DNA of 64,000 nucleotides from Methanomassiliicoccaceae archaeon (GTDB lineage: Archaea; Thermoplasmatota; Thermoplasmata; Methanomassiliicoccales; Methanomethylophilaceae), in NCBI GenBank assembly GCA_034928305.1, contig JAYFOZ010000002.1:310001-374000 (forward strand). Direction: 5' to 3'. The translations under genes were made by a program, and so were the position numbers. The number at the start of each line of letters is the position of its first letter. The first letter of the stretch is position 1. Below, one piece after another: positions 35,541 through 45,181 of this stretch. Under the pieces are notes generated by a model, which was given only the letters and a program-made list of their open reading frames with translations, was not told where the DNA came from and did not search any database.

Positions 35541-35590
35541 TTTACTTAATACGTTATTATTCTTATATGAATATTTCTTACAGTTTACTT
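35538..35590. promoter_or_regulatory. Direct repeats in the divergent HTH-CBS/SAM synthetase promoter
   Basis: CACTTTACTT (35538-35547) and CAGTTTACTT (35581-35590) match in nine of ten positions and lie 43 bases apart, about four helical turns. One covers the HTH-CBS start and the other abuts the TATA box (35589-35597, TTATAAAT region) of the synthetase gene. A possible operator pair. Confidence 0.35.
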
Positions 35591-35644
35591 TATAAATAAT
35601 GAATATGTACGATTTCCTACAGCATAAGCTGAGGGGCTATAGAA

Positions 35645-36868
35645 ATGGCTAAGAATATTTACGTTGAGGGTATCGATGAAATACCGGTACCGAACAGAAG
35701 GGTAGAAATCGTCGAGAGGAAAGGTATCGGGCACCCCGACAGCGTTTCAGACGGTATCGCAGAGTCGGTAAGCAGGGCACTGTGTAAAATGTACATCAAG
35801 GAGTTCGGCCACGTACTCCACCACAACACCGACGAGACTCAGATTGCGGCCGGAAGGGCACACCCCAAGTTCGGAGGCGGAACGATCATAGATCCGTCCT
35901 ACATACTTTTGGTCGGACGTGCAACCACAGAGGTCGAGGTCGGAAAGGAGCTCAAATTCCTGCCGTGCAAGCCAGTCGCGCTGAGAGCGGCTAAAGAGTA
36001 TCTAGAGAAGAACTTCCCCAATCTGGATGTTAAATCTGAAATCATAATGGATGCTAGGATCGGTCTTGGGTCAGACGATCTTACCGGAGTTTACAAAGCA
36101 TCGGGATACCACTCCAACGACACGTCTTTCGGTGTAGGATATGCACCGTTCTCGATCACGGACAGGCTTACCCTGGAGACCGAGGAGTTCATCAATGGCG
36201 CCCTCAAGAAGAAGATGCCGGAGACAGGGCAGGACGTCAAAGTAATGGCATCCAGGATCGGAAAGGACATAACTTTGACAGTGGCATGTGCGATGGTGGA
36301 CAGATACCTCACCGACGCCGACGCTTACAAGTCTGCAATGGTGCAGCTTAAGAACGAGGTCACAGACAACGCGCTCAAGATCATCGGAAACGAGGACATA
36401 AACGTCAACGTGGACGTAAACACCGGCGACGACTACTCCCGCAACGTTTACTATCTGACGGTCACGGGAATGTCCCAGGAGATGGGAGACGACGGTTCGG
36501 TCGGAAGAGGCAACAGGTGTAACGGGATAATTACGCCATACAGGCCGATGTCCATGGAGGCCACTTCCGGAAAGAACCCGATAACCCACGTCGGAAAGAT
36601 CTACAATGTGATGTCAAAACTCGTCGCCGAGGAAATATCCAAAGAGATAGGCCCAGAGGTCGAAATACGCGTTAGACTGCTGTCGCAGATCGGAAAACCG
36701 ATTTCGCAACCGCTCAACGCTTCTGTTCAGGTGCTTGCGCCAGGAGCAGACCAGCCAAAGGAACTGTCCAAGTGGAAGTCCGACGCCGAAGGCATAATGG
36801 AGCATTGGCTCGATAACATTGATAAGGTCACAGAACTTATCACGACCGGTAAAGTAAGGACCTTCTGA
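35645..36868 (+). CDS. mat: S-adenosylmethionine synthetase, archaeal type
   Basis: The 407-residue protein is the archaeal form, little related to bacterial MetK. It opens [18 protein letters not shown] and has [17 protein letters not shown] with the catalytic His and Asp, [14 protein letters not shown], and [12 protein letters not shown] near residue 285. It makes S-adenosylmethionine from methionine and ATP, supplying among others the methyltransferases in this window. GAGGGG lies before the ATG. The gene stands divergent from the HTH-CBS regulator. Confidence 0.96.
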   Translation: MAKNIYVEGIDEIPVPNRRVEIVERKGIGHPDSVSDGIAESVSRALCKMYIKEFGHVLHHNTDETQIAAGRAHPKFGGGTIIDPSYILLVGRATTEVEVGKELKFLPCKPVALRAAKEYLEKNFPNLDVKSEIIMDARIGLGSDDLTGVYKASGYHSNDTSFGVGYAPFSITDRLTLETEEFINGALKKKMPETGQDVKVMASRIGKDITLTVACAMVDRYLTDADAYKSAMVQLKNEVTDNALKIIGNEDINVNVDVNTGDDYSRNVYYLTVTGMSQEMGDDGSVGRGNRCNGIITPYRPMSMEATSGKNPITHVGKIYNVMSKLVAEEISKEIGPEVEIRVRLLSQIGKPISQPLNASVQVLAPGADQPKELSKWKSDAEGIMEHWLDNIDKVTELITTGKVRTF

Positions 36869-36890
36869 GTCCCCTTCCGGTGAGCTGGAT

Positions 36891-37475
36891 ATGAAAATAA
36901 TAGATGAGCCGCAGTATGGGCCGATGTTCAGGTTCAGCGATGCCAATGTATATTGGACGTTGCACACAATTTCGGACGGAAGGAGGATTGGACGCAAGCG
37001 ACTCTCCGAGGCCGTCGGAGTGGGCGAGGGAAGCATGCGCCGCATAGTCGACACTCTTAGGGAATGGGGACTTATCTTCGTAAAGCAGACGGGGATAATG
37101 ATCACCAAGGCCGGCCGAAGCTACCTGGAGCAGATGCCAATCCGCGTAATAAATCTGGACGTCGGCAACTCTGTGGTCGGCCAATACACGCAGAGCCTGC
37201 TGGTCATGGGGGTCTCCGATAAAGTGTTCAACGGGATGCAGCAACGAGACGCGGGCATCAAGGCCGGAGCCACCGGATGCACCACGTTGGTCATACGGGA
37301 CGGCGTTCTGCTGATCCCCCCTGACTGGAACGTCGACGAGGAGAATCCCAGGCTCGCAAAAGAGGTACGAGAGGTCATAGGCATGACCGGGAGCGATGTC
37401 ATCATCGTAGGCGGCGGGGAGACCAAGTTGCTGGCGATAGAGGCGGCGGTCACGGCAGCCCTCGAGCTGTTCTGA
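36891..37475 (+). CDS. Winged-helix protein with DUF4443-like C-terminal domain
   Basis: Residues 20-85 form a winged helix (GRRIGRKRLSEAVGVGEGSMRRIVDTLREWGLI, then ITKAGRSYLEQ). The C-terminal half, with NSVVGQYTQSLLVMGVSDKV, QQRDAGIKAGATGCTTLVIRDG and IIVGGGETKLLAIEAAV, looks like the small-molecule-binding domain of archaeal DUF4443 proteins. It is probably a transcriptional regulator responding to an unknown ligand. It starts 22 bases after the SAM synthetase stop and may be cotranscribed with it. Confidence 0.65.
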   Translation: MKIIDEPQYGPMFRFSDANVYWTLHTISDGRRIGRKRLSEAVGVGEGSMRRIVDTLREWGLIFVKQTGIMITKAGRSYLEQMPIRVINLDVGNSVVGQYTQSLLVMGVSDKVFNGMQQRDAGIKAGATGCTTLVIRDGVLLIPPDWNVDEENPRLAKEVREVIGMTGSDVIIVGGGETKLLAIEAAVTAALELF

Positions 37476-37508
37476 TAAAACTATTTACAACCAAACCCTT
37501 TACGAGCC

Positions 37509-38480
37509 GTGAAGCATCTTTTCAGCTTTTCAGTATATCAGAAGCTGGCCGAAATTTCGTCGACCGCCGTCGAATCAACTCTGAATGGCATGGGCTGCGA
37601 CGGATTGGAACTTCTGACAGGATACTACCCTGTCCCGGACGAATACCGCAGCTATGCCACGGGCGTCCATCTTCCCTACGCTGCGGATTGGCTCCGCGCA
37701 TGGACGGGCAAAGAAGTCCCTGATTGTGATATGGAAACGGCGAGGTTCATCATGTTCGGAAAATGCGCCGCCGACGTAACCGAGAGCCTGGCACTTGCAA
37801 TTTCCCAGGCTTCGGAGCTCAATCCTCCTTACGGGGTGCTCCATGCCGGCAACATCAATCTGGACGATATATTCATGCACGAGGGCATGGACAGCGACAA
37901 AAAGGTCCTGGGGTCTTTCTGCGAGATGGTTAATTCTGCAGTATCGCTGCTTCCCCACGGCAAGGTCCCCTTCAAATTGGCGTTCGAGAATCTCTGGTGG
38001 CCGGGCCTCAAAATGAAGGACGGATGGGAGGTCAAGTTCTTTGAGAATAAGATCGAGTTCGAGGAATGGGGAATATGCCTGGATACAGGGCATCTGTTGA
38101 ACTGCCTTCCCGACATACGCAACGAAAATGACGCCATATGCTCTCTCAGAAAGGTTTTCGAAGGGTACAGCGCCGATACATTGGACAGAATAGGCACCGT
38201 GCATCTACATGTGAGCACATCTTCGGATTACAGGGACAGTTTCGAAGGTCGGACCAGGGACCCTGACGATTCAATGGGCGTTTTCATGGAGAAGGCCAAT
38301 GAACATATAGGCAAGATTGACCAGCACCGTCCTTTTAAGTCGGACAGATGTGCGGAACTTGTCGAAATGCTGTCCCCCGATTACGTCACGCACGAGATGG
38401 CAGGTTTCGTTTCGGGCGACCCGCTGGGCGACTTCAGGGCCCAGCGTTCGCATTTTCCGTTCGACTTACGAATGCTATAA
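37509..38480 (+). CDS. Xylose isomerase-like TIM-barrel protein
   Basis: The 323-residue protein shows the AP endonuclease 2/xylose isomerase-like pattern: GCDGLELLTGY near the start, GVHLPY, LHAGNI, KLAFENLWWPG, GICLDTGHLLNC, TVHLHVSTSSDY and VTHEMAG. The conserved Glu, Asp and His residues that hold metal in this fold are present. It should be a sugar isomerase/epimerase or a related hydrolase. The substrate cannot be read out. A GTG at 37509 is the start; L40e follows. Confidence 0.7.
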   Translation: MKHLFSFSVYQKLAEISSTAVESTLNGMGCDGLELLTGYYPVPDEYRSYATGVHLPYAADWLRAWTGKEVPDCDMETARFIMFGKCAADVTESLALAISQASELNPPYGVLHAGNINLDDIFMHEGMDSDKKVLGSFCEMVNSAVSLLPHGKVPFKLAFENLWWPGLKMKDGWEVKFFENKIEFEEWGICLDTGHLLNCLPDIRNENDAICSLRKVFEGYSADTLDRIGTVHLHVSTSSDYRDSFEGRTRDPDDSMGVFMEKANEHIGKIDQHRPFKSDRCAELVEMLSPDYVTHEMAGFVSGDPLGDFRAQRSHFPFDLRML

Positions 38481-38517
38481 ATAATACTTCTATCTTGCAC
38501 AATCCAGAGGAAAGAAG

Positions 38518-38667
38518 ATGGCACGTTTTAAAGAGGCCGAGAGCAGGCTCCTTGATAAGTCCGTATGCATGAACTGTTATGCAACGAACCCCCCTAAGGC
38601 GTCTAAATGCCGCAAATGCGGATACAGCAACCTTAGGCCCAAGGCTAAAGAGAGCAGGAAGCAGTGA
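38518..38667 (+). CDS. rpl40e: Ribosomal protein L40e
   Basis: A 49-residue basic protein reads from ATG at 38518, after AGAGGAAAGAAG. It contains the zinc pairs [21 protein letters not shown] and the [11 protein letters not shown] tail of archaeal L40e. A TATA-like CTATAAATAAT lies at 38475-38485. It is a large-subunit ribosomal protein, easily missed because of its size. A GC-rich hairpin region follows the stop. Confidence 0.93.
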   Translation: MARFKEAESRLLDKSVCMNCYATNPPKASKCRKCGYSNLRPKAKESRKQ

Positions 38668-38780
38668 TCCGGCCAGACCGGCCGGGTCTGTGCCAGCTTT
38701 GCGACCGTCTAACTGGTCGTTCCCTTAATTTAAATAGTCTGTGGGCCGTAAGGAGTTCCAGTCTCACCTGAGGGTATCTC

Positions 38781-39680
38781 ATGAAGGTCTTGGTCGCTGA
38801 CGATAATGTAGCCATACAGGAAATATTGAGAGAAATCGTCACCAATACTGGTAACCAGGTTTTTCTCGCTTCTAATGTGGTCGAGGCCGCGGAATCAATA
38901 CTTCAGAATCGCCCCGAACTGATATTTTTAGATATGTTCTTGGGAGGCGAGCCCGGGATGAAGGCGATAGACATCGTCCACGAAGAGGACGTTTCCATGA
39001 ACATGAAGGTCTATATTCTGAAAAACAGCAAGGAGTATATACCCAGAGACGAGGCCTTCGTGGTCGGGGAGATCGAGAAGCCGTTCAGGAGCGCCGACAT
39101 AGTTGCGATATTATCGGGATCGAAGAACGTTCCTGAAGTTGCACCGGTTCCGGCGTCCAGGCCCTCGAGGCTCGAAAAAAGGCGCAAGAACAAGGAGCAG
39201 CTGGCGGCTGCCGAGCAGACGGGGCTGCCGTCCGGCAGAGCCCATCTCATACTGGAGGGCAACCCTGTAGGCGTCTACAAATACGCTTCGGATTTTGCCG
39301 ATGCAGGATATGACATGCTCATCATCACCAGCAACAAGATCAAGGCCGTAAGGGAGAAGATGAAATACGGCAAGATGAACGTTATAGCTCTTTCTGCAAA
39401 GCCCAGGCTGGACTACAAAGACATAAGGAAGCTAGGATCCCTTACCGATTCGGTCAATCGTTTCATATCCGATAACGCGCGTCCCGTGATCGTGATCGAC
39501 GGGCTGTCCGCCTTGATGGAGAAGAACGGCCCTAACCGCACACTCACCATGATGCGCCAGCTCACGGCGGATAACGCCGGCTCCGCAACATTTTTAATAT
39601 CTCTGAACGAGAATTCCATCGACAAAAAAGGTCTGGACATACTCGTTCATAATATGGATATCCATAAGACCGTCGACTGA
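38781..39680 (+). CDS. Response regulator receiver domain with DUF835 output domain
   Basis: Residues 1-115 are a receiver domain: VLVADDN with the acidic pair, LIFLDMF with the phosphorylatable Asp, and a Lys in VGEIEKPF. A linker rich in Pro, Arg and Lys (about 120-150) leads to a DUF835 domain (about 155-299, LILEGNPVGVYKYASDFADAGYD, VIVIDGLSALMEKNG). DUF835 is common in Thermoplasmata signalling proteins and of unknown function. No histidine kinase is adjacent. It starts 113 bases after L40e and precedes enolase by nine. Confidence 0.85.
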   Translation: MKVLVADDNVAIQEILREIVTNTGNQVFLASNVVEAAESILQNRPELIFLDMFLGGEPGMKAIDIVHEEDVSMNMKVYILKNSKEYIPRDEAFVVGEIEKPFRSADIVAILSGSKNVPEVAPVPASRPSRLEKRRKNKEQLAAAEQTGLPSGRAHLILEGNPVGVYKYASDFADAGYDMLIITSNKIKAVREKMKYGKMNVIALSAKPRLDYKDIRKLGSLTDSVNRFISDNARPVIVIDGLSALMEKNGPNRTLTMMRQLTADNAGSATFLISLNENSIDKKGLDILVHNMDIHKTVD

Positions 39681-39689
39681 GGCTTTTTG

Positions 39690-40955
39690 ATGAAGATTGA
39701 GAAAGTATGGGCAAGAGAGGTTCTCGATTCGAGGGGTAACCCCACGGTAGAGGCTGAGATCACTGTGGCAGGGCACAAGGTAAGGGCCATCGCGCCATCG
39801 GGAGCGTCCACGGGCACCTGGGAGGCCCATGAGCTCAGGGACGGCGGCGAAAGATACGGAGGCAAAGGGGTCCTCAAGGCCGTCGGCAACATAAGGGAAG
39901 ATATCGCCGCGTGCATCACGGGAATGGACCCGTCCGACCAGGAGGCGATAGATATGGCAATGATCGACCTCGACGGAACGCCTAATAAGAAAAGGCTCGG
40001 CGCGAACGCCACCGTGGCAACGTCGCTGGCTGTCGCCAAGGCGGGCGCTATGTCCAGGAACATGCAGATCTACGAGCATATTGGCGGCGATCACATAACG
40101 CTGCCCGTTCCGATGTTCAATATAATCAATGGCGGGAAGCATGCGGGAGGCAATCTGAAGATACAGGAATGCATGCTCGTCCCGGCCGGGGCCCCTAACT
40201 TCTCCGAATGCCTGAGGATGGCTTCGGAGGCGTACATGTCTCTGAAGAAGCTTCTCTCGAAGAAGTACGGCGTATCGGCTGTGAACATAGGCGACGAGGG
40301 CGGTTTCGCTCCCCCGGTGGACACGGTCGCAGAGGCGCTTGAAACAATATCCCAAGCTACGTCCGATGCCGGATACAGGCCCGGCAAGGACTTTTTCCTT
40401 GCTTTGGATGCCGCTTCCTCAGAATTCTTCATCAACGGCAGGTATGAGGTGGACGGCTTCAGCTTCACCGCAGGCGAGCTCGAGGACCATTATGCGGGAC
40501 TGGCCAAAGATTTCCCCATCATAAGCATCGAGGACCCATTTTTTGAGGACGATTTCGATTCGACGGCAGATCTCACCAGGAGAATAGGCAAAGGAGTGCA
40601 GATAGTAGGTGACGACATATTCGTCACAAACACGGAGAGGCTCAAGCGCGGAATAAAGGCCGGGGCGGCGAACGCCCTCCTGCTCAAGGTGAATCAGATA
40701 GGTACGGTCACAGAATCGGGCCAGGCCGCGGAGACGAGCTTCAAAAACAACTATAATGTAGTGGTGTCGCACCGCTCCGGCGAGACCGAGGACACCACCA
40801 TTGCCGATCTCTCGGTAGGGTGGGGTTCGGGACAGATCAAGACGGGAGCACCGGCGCGCGGCGAACGCACCGCGAAATACAACAGGCTTCTGAGAATAGA
40901 AGAAGAACTGGGATCGAAGGCCGTGTTCCCCGGCATCAAGGCGTTCAGGTTCTGA
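39690..40955 (+). CDS. eno: Enolase
   Basis: The protein of about 421 residues has the enolase signatures: AREVLDSRGNPTVEAE, APSGASTGTWEAHELRDG, NIINGGKHAGG, GDEGGFAPP, ALDAASSEFF, SIEDPFFEDDF, LLKVNQIGTVTE and VSHRSGETEDTTIADLSV. It interconverts 2-phosphoglycerate and phosphoenolpyruvate. I take the ATG at 39690 over the TTG one codon earlier. Nicotinate phosphoribosyltransferase follows after four bases, so the two are probably in one message. Confidence 0.97.
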   Translation: MKIEKVWAREVLDSRGNPTVEAEITVAGHKVRAIAPSGASTGTWEAHELRDGGERYGGKGVLKAVGNIREDIAACITGMDPSDQEAIDMAMIDLDGTPNKKRLGANATVATSLAVAKAGAMSRNMQIYEHIGGDHITLPVPMFNIINGGKHAGGNLKIQECMLVPAGAPNFSECLRMASEAYMSLKKLLSKKYGVSAVNIGDEGGFAPPVDTVAEALETISQATSDAGYRPGKDFFLALDAASSEFFINGRYEVDGFSFTAGELEDHYAGLAKDFPIISIEDPFFEDDFDSTADLTRRIGKGVQIVGDDIFVTNTERLKRGIKAGAANALLLKVNQIGTVTESGQAAETSFKNNYNVVVSHRSGETEDTTIADLSVGWGSGQIKTGAPARGERTAKYNRLLRIEEELGSKAVFPGIKAFRF

Positions 40956-40959
40956 TAAT

Positions 40960-42156
40960 ATGGACAAGCTCTTCATCGCAGACGAGAAGGACGTCAGGGA
41001 CGGTTACACGATGGACGTGTACTTCGAGCGCACAAAACAGATTTTGGAAGCCAAGGGGCTGGACAAATCCAGGGTATGCGCCGAGCTTACAAGCAGCTCG
41101 CTGCCCCGCGGCTGGGAATGGGCCGTTTTCTGCGGTCTCGAAGAGGTCATACGCCTTTCGGAAGGAACCAACGTTTCGGTCTATGCGATACCCGAAGGGA
41201 CGATAATACGTGCCCGCACCCCGGCCAGCGTCAGGGTGCCGGTAATGAACTTCATAGGAAACTACGTCGACTTCGGAGTCATGGAGACCGCGATCCTGGG
41301 GATGATATGCCAGCCCACAGGCGTGGCCACTAAGGCTTCGAGGGTGAAGATCGCCGCACAGGGAAAACCCGTCATAGCCTTCGGCAACAGGAGGATGCAC
41401 CCTGCAATTGCGGGCGTCCTCGACCGTTCGGCCTATATAGGCGGATGCGACGACGTGTCCTCGGGTATCGGCGGAGATATAATCGGCAAGGAACCGTTGG
41501 GAACGGTGCCCCATGCACTCACTTTGATGATGGGCAGCAACGACGCAGCGTTCAGGGCATTCGACGAGACCATAGATCCGAAAGTCCCTCGTATAATGCT
41601 CATCGACACATTCTCTGACGAACGCAGCGCCGCAATAGAGGCCTGCAGGTCCGTGAAGAACCTGGTGGGAGTCAGACTGGACACTCCGGGCTCCAGAAGG
41701 GGGAACTTCAAGGAGTTGATCGACGAGGTTCGCTGGGAGATGGATATGAACGGCTACAAGAACGTCAAGATAATCGTCTCCGGCGGTCTCGATGAGGAAT
41801 CGGTCGCCAAGCTGGCAGACACATGTGTTTCAAGCTTCGGTGTCGGAACTTCTATCGCCAACGCCCCGACCTTGGACTTCTCGATGGATCTTGTGGAGAA
41901 GGACAGCGAGCCGATCGCCAAGAGGGGCAAGTTCGCCGGGCGCAAGTTCCCGTACCGCTGCCCGCATTGCTACACCATGGGCGTATCGCTCGTTCCCGAC
42001 GACGAGATCAGATGCGATTGCGGATGCGTCATGGAAATGATCGAAAGGCCCGTGCTCAAAAACGGAAAGAGAGTTATCCCTGAGGTTAAACCCAAAGAAG
42101 TCCGCGAATACGTGCTGAAGCAGTTGGAGCACATGAAACAGAACGGACTCCTGTGA
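40960..42156 (+). CDS. Nicotinate phosphoribosyltransferase
   Basis: The 398-residue protein fits the archaeal nicotinate phosphoribosyltransferase family, with VYAIPEGTII, MNFIGNYVDFGVMETAILGM, FGNRRMHPAIAGVLDRSAYIGG, VPHALTLMMG and VSGGLDEESVAKLAD. A C-terminal zinc ribbon (YRCPHCYTMG, RCDCGC) is appended, as in several archaeal members. It makes nicotinate mononucleotide for NAD salvage. It is cotranscribed with enolase. Confidence 0.9.
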   Translation: MDKLFIADEKDVRDGYTMDVYFERTKQILEAKGLDKSRVCAELTSSSLPRGWEWAVFCGLEEVIRLSEGTNVSVYAIPEGTIIRARTPASVRVPVMNFIGNYVDFGVMETAILGMICQPTGVATKASRVKIAAQGKPVIAFGNRRMHPAIAGVLDRSAYIGGCDDVSSGIGGDIIGKEPLGTVPHALTLMMGSNDAAFRAFDETIDPKVPRIMLIDTFSDERSAAIEACRSVKNLVGVRLDTPGSRRGNFKELIDEVRWEMDMNGYKNVKIIVSGGLDEESVAKLADTCVSSFGVGTSIANAPTLDFSMDLVEKDSEPIAKRGKFAGRKFPYRCPHCYTMGVSLVPDDEIRCDCGCVMEMIERPVLKNGKRVIPEVKPKEVREYVLKQLEHMKQNGLL

Positions 42157-42271
42157 ACTGCGCGGAAATGGTCTCACAGGGGCCGTAATATTATTATCGT
42201 GTTACAAAATAATATTCAATATATACACTTTGGGGGTATCGTATGTGCCCTTCCAGAGATGGTAACAGAAA

Positions 42272-42279
42272 GCTTATAT
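42272..42279 (+). promoter_or_regulatory. TATA-like element before the small zinc-ribbon gene
   Basis: GCTTATAT, preceded by a purine-rich GAAA, predicts transcription from about 42300. GAGG at 42313-42316 then stands nine bases before an ATG at 42326, whose frame meets TAG at the third codon and continues into the open frame ending at 42631. Confidence 0.45.
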
Positions 42280-42343
42280 CCGCTCTAAATATAGGAAGCT
42301 AGGGCACTTCCCGAGGCATCTGTGGATGGTGTAGAAGCCTTGT

Positions 42344-42631
42344 TTGGAGCCTATAATCGGGGGAAGTAAAATCGGGAATGCAACATGTTCAGCAGAGCGC
42401 TGCATCGACAGTCTGTTGGATAAAACGTTGGACAGGATACGCATCGACGGCATGATGAACGTCTACTGCGAGTGTGGCAGAATCGTCTGGCTTGACCGGT
42501 CGGAGATGGGCCTGAAGCTCAGCATAGGCAAAAAGCTGGAATGCACCCATTGCCGCAACAGGCGAATCTCCGAGGAGATAGATTCCCTTAACAGACACTT
42601 CAGCGGCGAAGAGCCCATCGCAGAATTCTGA
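42344..42631 (+). CDS. Small zinc-ribbon-like hypothetical protein; start uncertain
   Basis: The frame encodes up to 95 residues from a TTG at 42344, with YCECGRIVWLD and LECTHCRNRRI forming a C-x-C ... C-x2-C zinc-ribbon-like pair and two further Cys near the start. I recognise no family. The TTG has no ribosome site. An in-frame ATG at 42326 has a TATA box and GAGG at proper distances, but a TAG at 42332 lies between. In an organism that decodes TAG as pyrrolysine the protein could start there. Another ATG, at 42452, would keep only the ribbon. Confidence 0.5.
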   Translation: MEPIIGGSKIGNATCSAERCIDSLLDKTLDRIRIDGMMNVYCECGRIVWLDRSEMGLKLSIGKKLECTHCRNRRISEEIDSLNRHFSGEEPIAEF

Positions 42632-42636
42632 TCTTA

Positions 42637-45081
42637 TTATTTATCGGCCTTAGCGGCCTTCTTGACACCCGCTTTCTTCACGCCTACCTTCTTTGCGGGT
42701 ACGGTGTTCTCAGCATCGACGGCTTTCTTTGCGGCCGCTTTCTTCACGCCTACCTTCTTTGCAGGTGCAACGTTCTCAGTTTCCACAGCATCCTTTACGG
42801 CCGTTTTCTTTGCACTAGCCTTCTTCTCAGATGTGGCCTTCTGTTTTGCGGGACAGTCGGGATTGATACAGTCTTCGGAACTTCCGAAGAGGATGATCGG
42901 CGAGTTGCAGAGTTCGCACTTCTTGTCTGTGGGGACGATGCTCCCCCTAGGCCTGAGAGGATACGTCTGCGTACAGGCAGGCCATTCGGTGCAGCCTGCA
43001 AACCTCTTCCCGGCCTTGGAGTACATCATCCTGATCTTTCCCTTGCCGCACGTCGGGCAGTCCCCGAGGAACGTACGCTCGGTGTTCGAAAGGCATTTAG
43101 GATCGATACACTGCAGGAGCGGCGGGTTACCCTTCCTGATCACTTTGAGATGGGGGAGTCCGCAGACCGTGCATACGGATTCTGTGGTCTGTACCATGGC
43201 CCCGCGCGGGAGCGGGTAAGAACATGTGCACTCCGGATATCCATCGCATCCGATGAAATTTCCGTTCTTCGATTTCTTGATTGTAAGGTTGTTGCCGCAC
43301 GCCGTGCATAGGCCGATGTGTTGCTGAGTTCTCAGAGCGGCCCTGATCTCTTTTCCTATGGCCTCCTCCTCGGCGGAGATCTTCTCGGAAACCGTGTAAA
43401 GCATATCCTGGGATTCTTTGACCACGCCGTCGAGCGTGCGCTCTCCGTTGCCGATCTTGACCATGTCCGATTCAAGTTTGGCGGTCATGTCCGGTTCCGT
43501 TATTCCGCCACCATGCCTTTCCAGGGCTTTGGTCAGCGAAACGCCGCCTGCGGTGGGGATCAGATGGTTCCCCTGTACATAGTTCCTAGAGAACAGTTTG
43601 GCGATAATGTCATGCCTGGTACTCTTGGTCCCGAGTTGCAATCTGTCCATCTCCTGGATCAGGGAACCCTGGTTGTATCTGAAAGGAGGTTTGGTCTCGG
43701 AAGCCTCCATAGAAACGGAACGGACGTCGACGATGTCTCCGACCTTCACTTTCGGAATCGAGGATTCCTTGGATTTTATGTATTTCCCGTAGTACTTTTT
43801 CCATCCCTTGGATTTCTGTTTGTACCCTTCGCATTTGAACTCTTCATCGTTAACTTTGACGATGCATTCGGTTACCTCGGCTATCGCCGAAGGTGCGACC
43901 GTAGCCATGAACCTCCTTACGATAAGTTCGTAAAGCTTCCATTTGTCGCCCTTCATCTTTGCCGAGCTGGCCGCCGCCGTCGGATAGATAGGAGGATGGT
44001 CGGTCGTACGCCTCTTTCCTCTCGATGGATATATCTTCTCCTGTGCCAGTATCTCTTCTATCTCTTCTTTGAAGTCAGATTCCCTGAGCTTCTCCAAAAC
44101 GCCTCGGATGCTTATGCTCTTGGGATATTCGGTGTTCTCTGTACGGGGGTACGAAATGTATCCCCCGGTGTATAGGTCCTCTGCCAATTTCATGGCGACC
44201 GTCGGGGGAATCCCGATCTTGTTCGCCTCGACCTGCATCTGCGTGGTGTCGAACGGCGGAGGCCTGTATTCCTCTTTTTCCGTGACCTCGAACGTGGTTA
44301 CGGTTCCTGTTTTGGCGGAAGATGTGCGGGCAAGTATATCTTTGGCGGCGTCCTCCTCCCAGAACGGATTACCGGCATGCTGTCCCTGGAACGCAAGGAT
44401 GCCGAAGCGCCCGACGATGTTCCAGAACGGCTTTGATATGAAGTTTTCGATTTCCTCGTTCTTGTCCACGAGCAGTTTGAGCGTGGGGCTCTGAACGCGT
44501 CCCACCGACATGAAGTTCTTTCCGACCTGGCCCGATGCCAGGGATATCTGTCTTGTGAGCACGGCGCCCCATGTCAGATCTATTATCTGTCTTGCCTCGG
44601 CGGCGTCCGCCAGACGTTTGTCGGGAAGTGCAAGGTCGGAGAAGGCAGCCTCTATCTCTGATTTGGTAAGTGCGCTGAATTTCGATCTTTTGACCTTGGA
44701 CATATCCACGCCTGCGGCCTCGACGGTCTCGACCCCTATGAGCTCTCCCTCGCGGTCATAGTCGGTGGCGATTATGATTTCGTCCGCCTCTGCGGCGGAT
44801 TCTTTGATGTTTTCCAGAATGGATTTGACACGCACGGTCTTTACCTGCGGCGCATACACAAGGTCGGTGGGCGAGCCGTCGGACCAATTGTTGTATTCTT
44901 CGGGATAGTCGAGCTCGAGGATGTGTCCCCTGAGGCTTATGACGTCGTATTCATCGTTTCCTGCAGAGAAAGTAATCACCGAGGCCCCTCCGACCTTCTT
45001 TGTGGTATATTTGCCGTCGGAAAGGATCGTGGATATCCTCCTGGCAGCATTGGCCTTCTCGGTGATTATCAGTTTTTTCAT
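42637..45081 (-). CDS. topA: DNA topoisomerase I (type IA)
   Basis: The 814-residue protein starts with a Toprim domain (LIITEKANAARRIS, ATDYDREGELIG) and has the catalytic-tyrosine region GGYISYPRTENTEYP near residue 310. After the core come three zinc-finger-type segments (CTACGNN ... CDGYPECTC; CTVCGLP; CPTCGKG; CELCNSP). The tail from about residue 750 is Lys/Ala-rich with repeated PAKKVGVKKA units. It relaxes negative supercoils by single-strand passage. The basic tail presumably adds DNA affinity. The small upstream-convergent ribbon gene ends six bases away. Confidence 0.95.
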   Translation of the reverse strand: MKKLIITEKANAARRISTILSDGKYTTKKVGGASVITFSAGNDEYDVISLRGHILELDYPEEYNNWSDGSPTDLVYAPQVKTVRVKSILENIKESAAEADEIIIATDYDREGELIGVETVEAAGVDMSKVKRSKFSALTKSEIEAAFSDLALPDKRLADAAEARQIIDLTWGAVLTRQISLASGQVGKNFMSVGRVQSPTLKLLVDKNEEIENFISKPFWNIVGRFGILAFQGQHAGNPFWEEDAAKDILARTSSAKTGTVTTFEVTEKEEYRPPPFDTTQMQVEANKIGIPPTVAMKLAEDLYTGGYISYPRTENTEYPKSISIRGVLEKLRESDFKEEIEEILAQEKIYPSRGKRRTTDHPPIYPTAAASSAKMKGDKWKLYELIVRRFMATVAPSAIAEVTECIVKVNDEEFKCEGYKQKSKGWKKYYGKYIKSKESSIPKVKVGDIVDVRSVSMEASETKPPFRYNQGSLIQEMDRLQLGTKSTRHDIIAKLFSRNYVQGNHLIPTAGGVSLTKALERHGGGITEPDMTAKLESDMVKIGNGERTLDGVVKESQDMLYTVSEKISAEEEAIGKEIRAALRTQQHIGLCTACGNNLTIKKSKNGNFIGCDGYPECTCSYPLPRGAMVQTTESVCTVCGLPHLKVIRKGNPPLLQCIDPKCLSNTERTFLGDCPTCGKGKIRMMYSKAGKRFAGCTEWPACTQTYPLRPRGSIVPTDKKCELCNSPIILFGSSEDCINPDCPAKQKATSEKKASAKKTAVKDAVETENVAPAKKVGVKKAAAKKAVDAENTVPAKKVGVKKAGVKKAAKADK
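42671..42802. repeat. 66-base direct repeat in the 3' end of topA
   Basis: GCTTTCTTCACGCCTACC begins at 42671 and again at 42737, and the similarity continues for most of the 66-base unit. It encodes the repeated PAKKVGVKKA-type basic tail of topoisomerase I. Copy number may vary between strains. Confidence 0.7.
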
Positions 45082-45181
45082 CGTGCAACCGAGTCATTAG
45101 CCATTATTTAACCATTGGCGACTGGCAATCCGTTGGCCGCAGTACTCCTGATTAAGTATTTTGTACTCACTATCGACGCAC

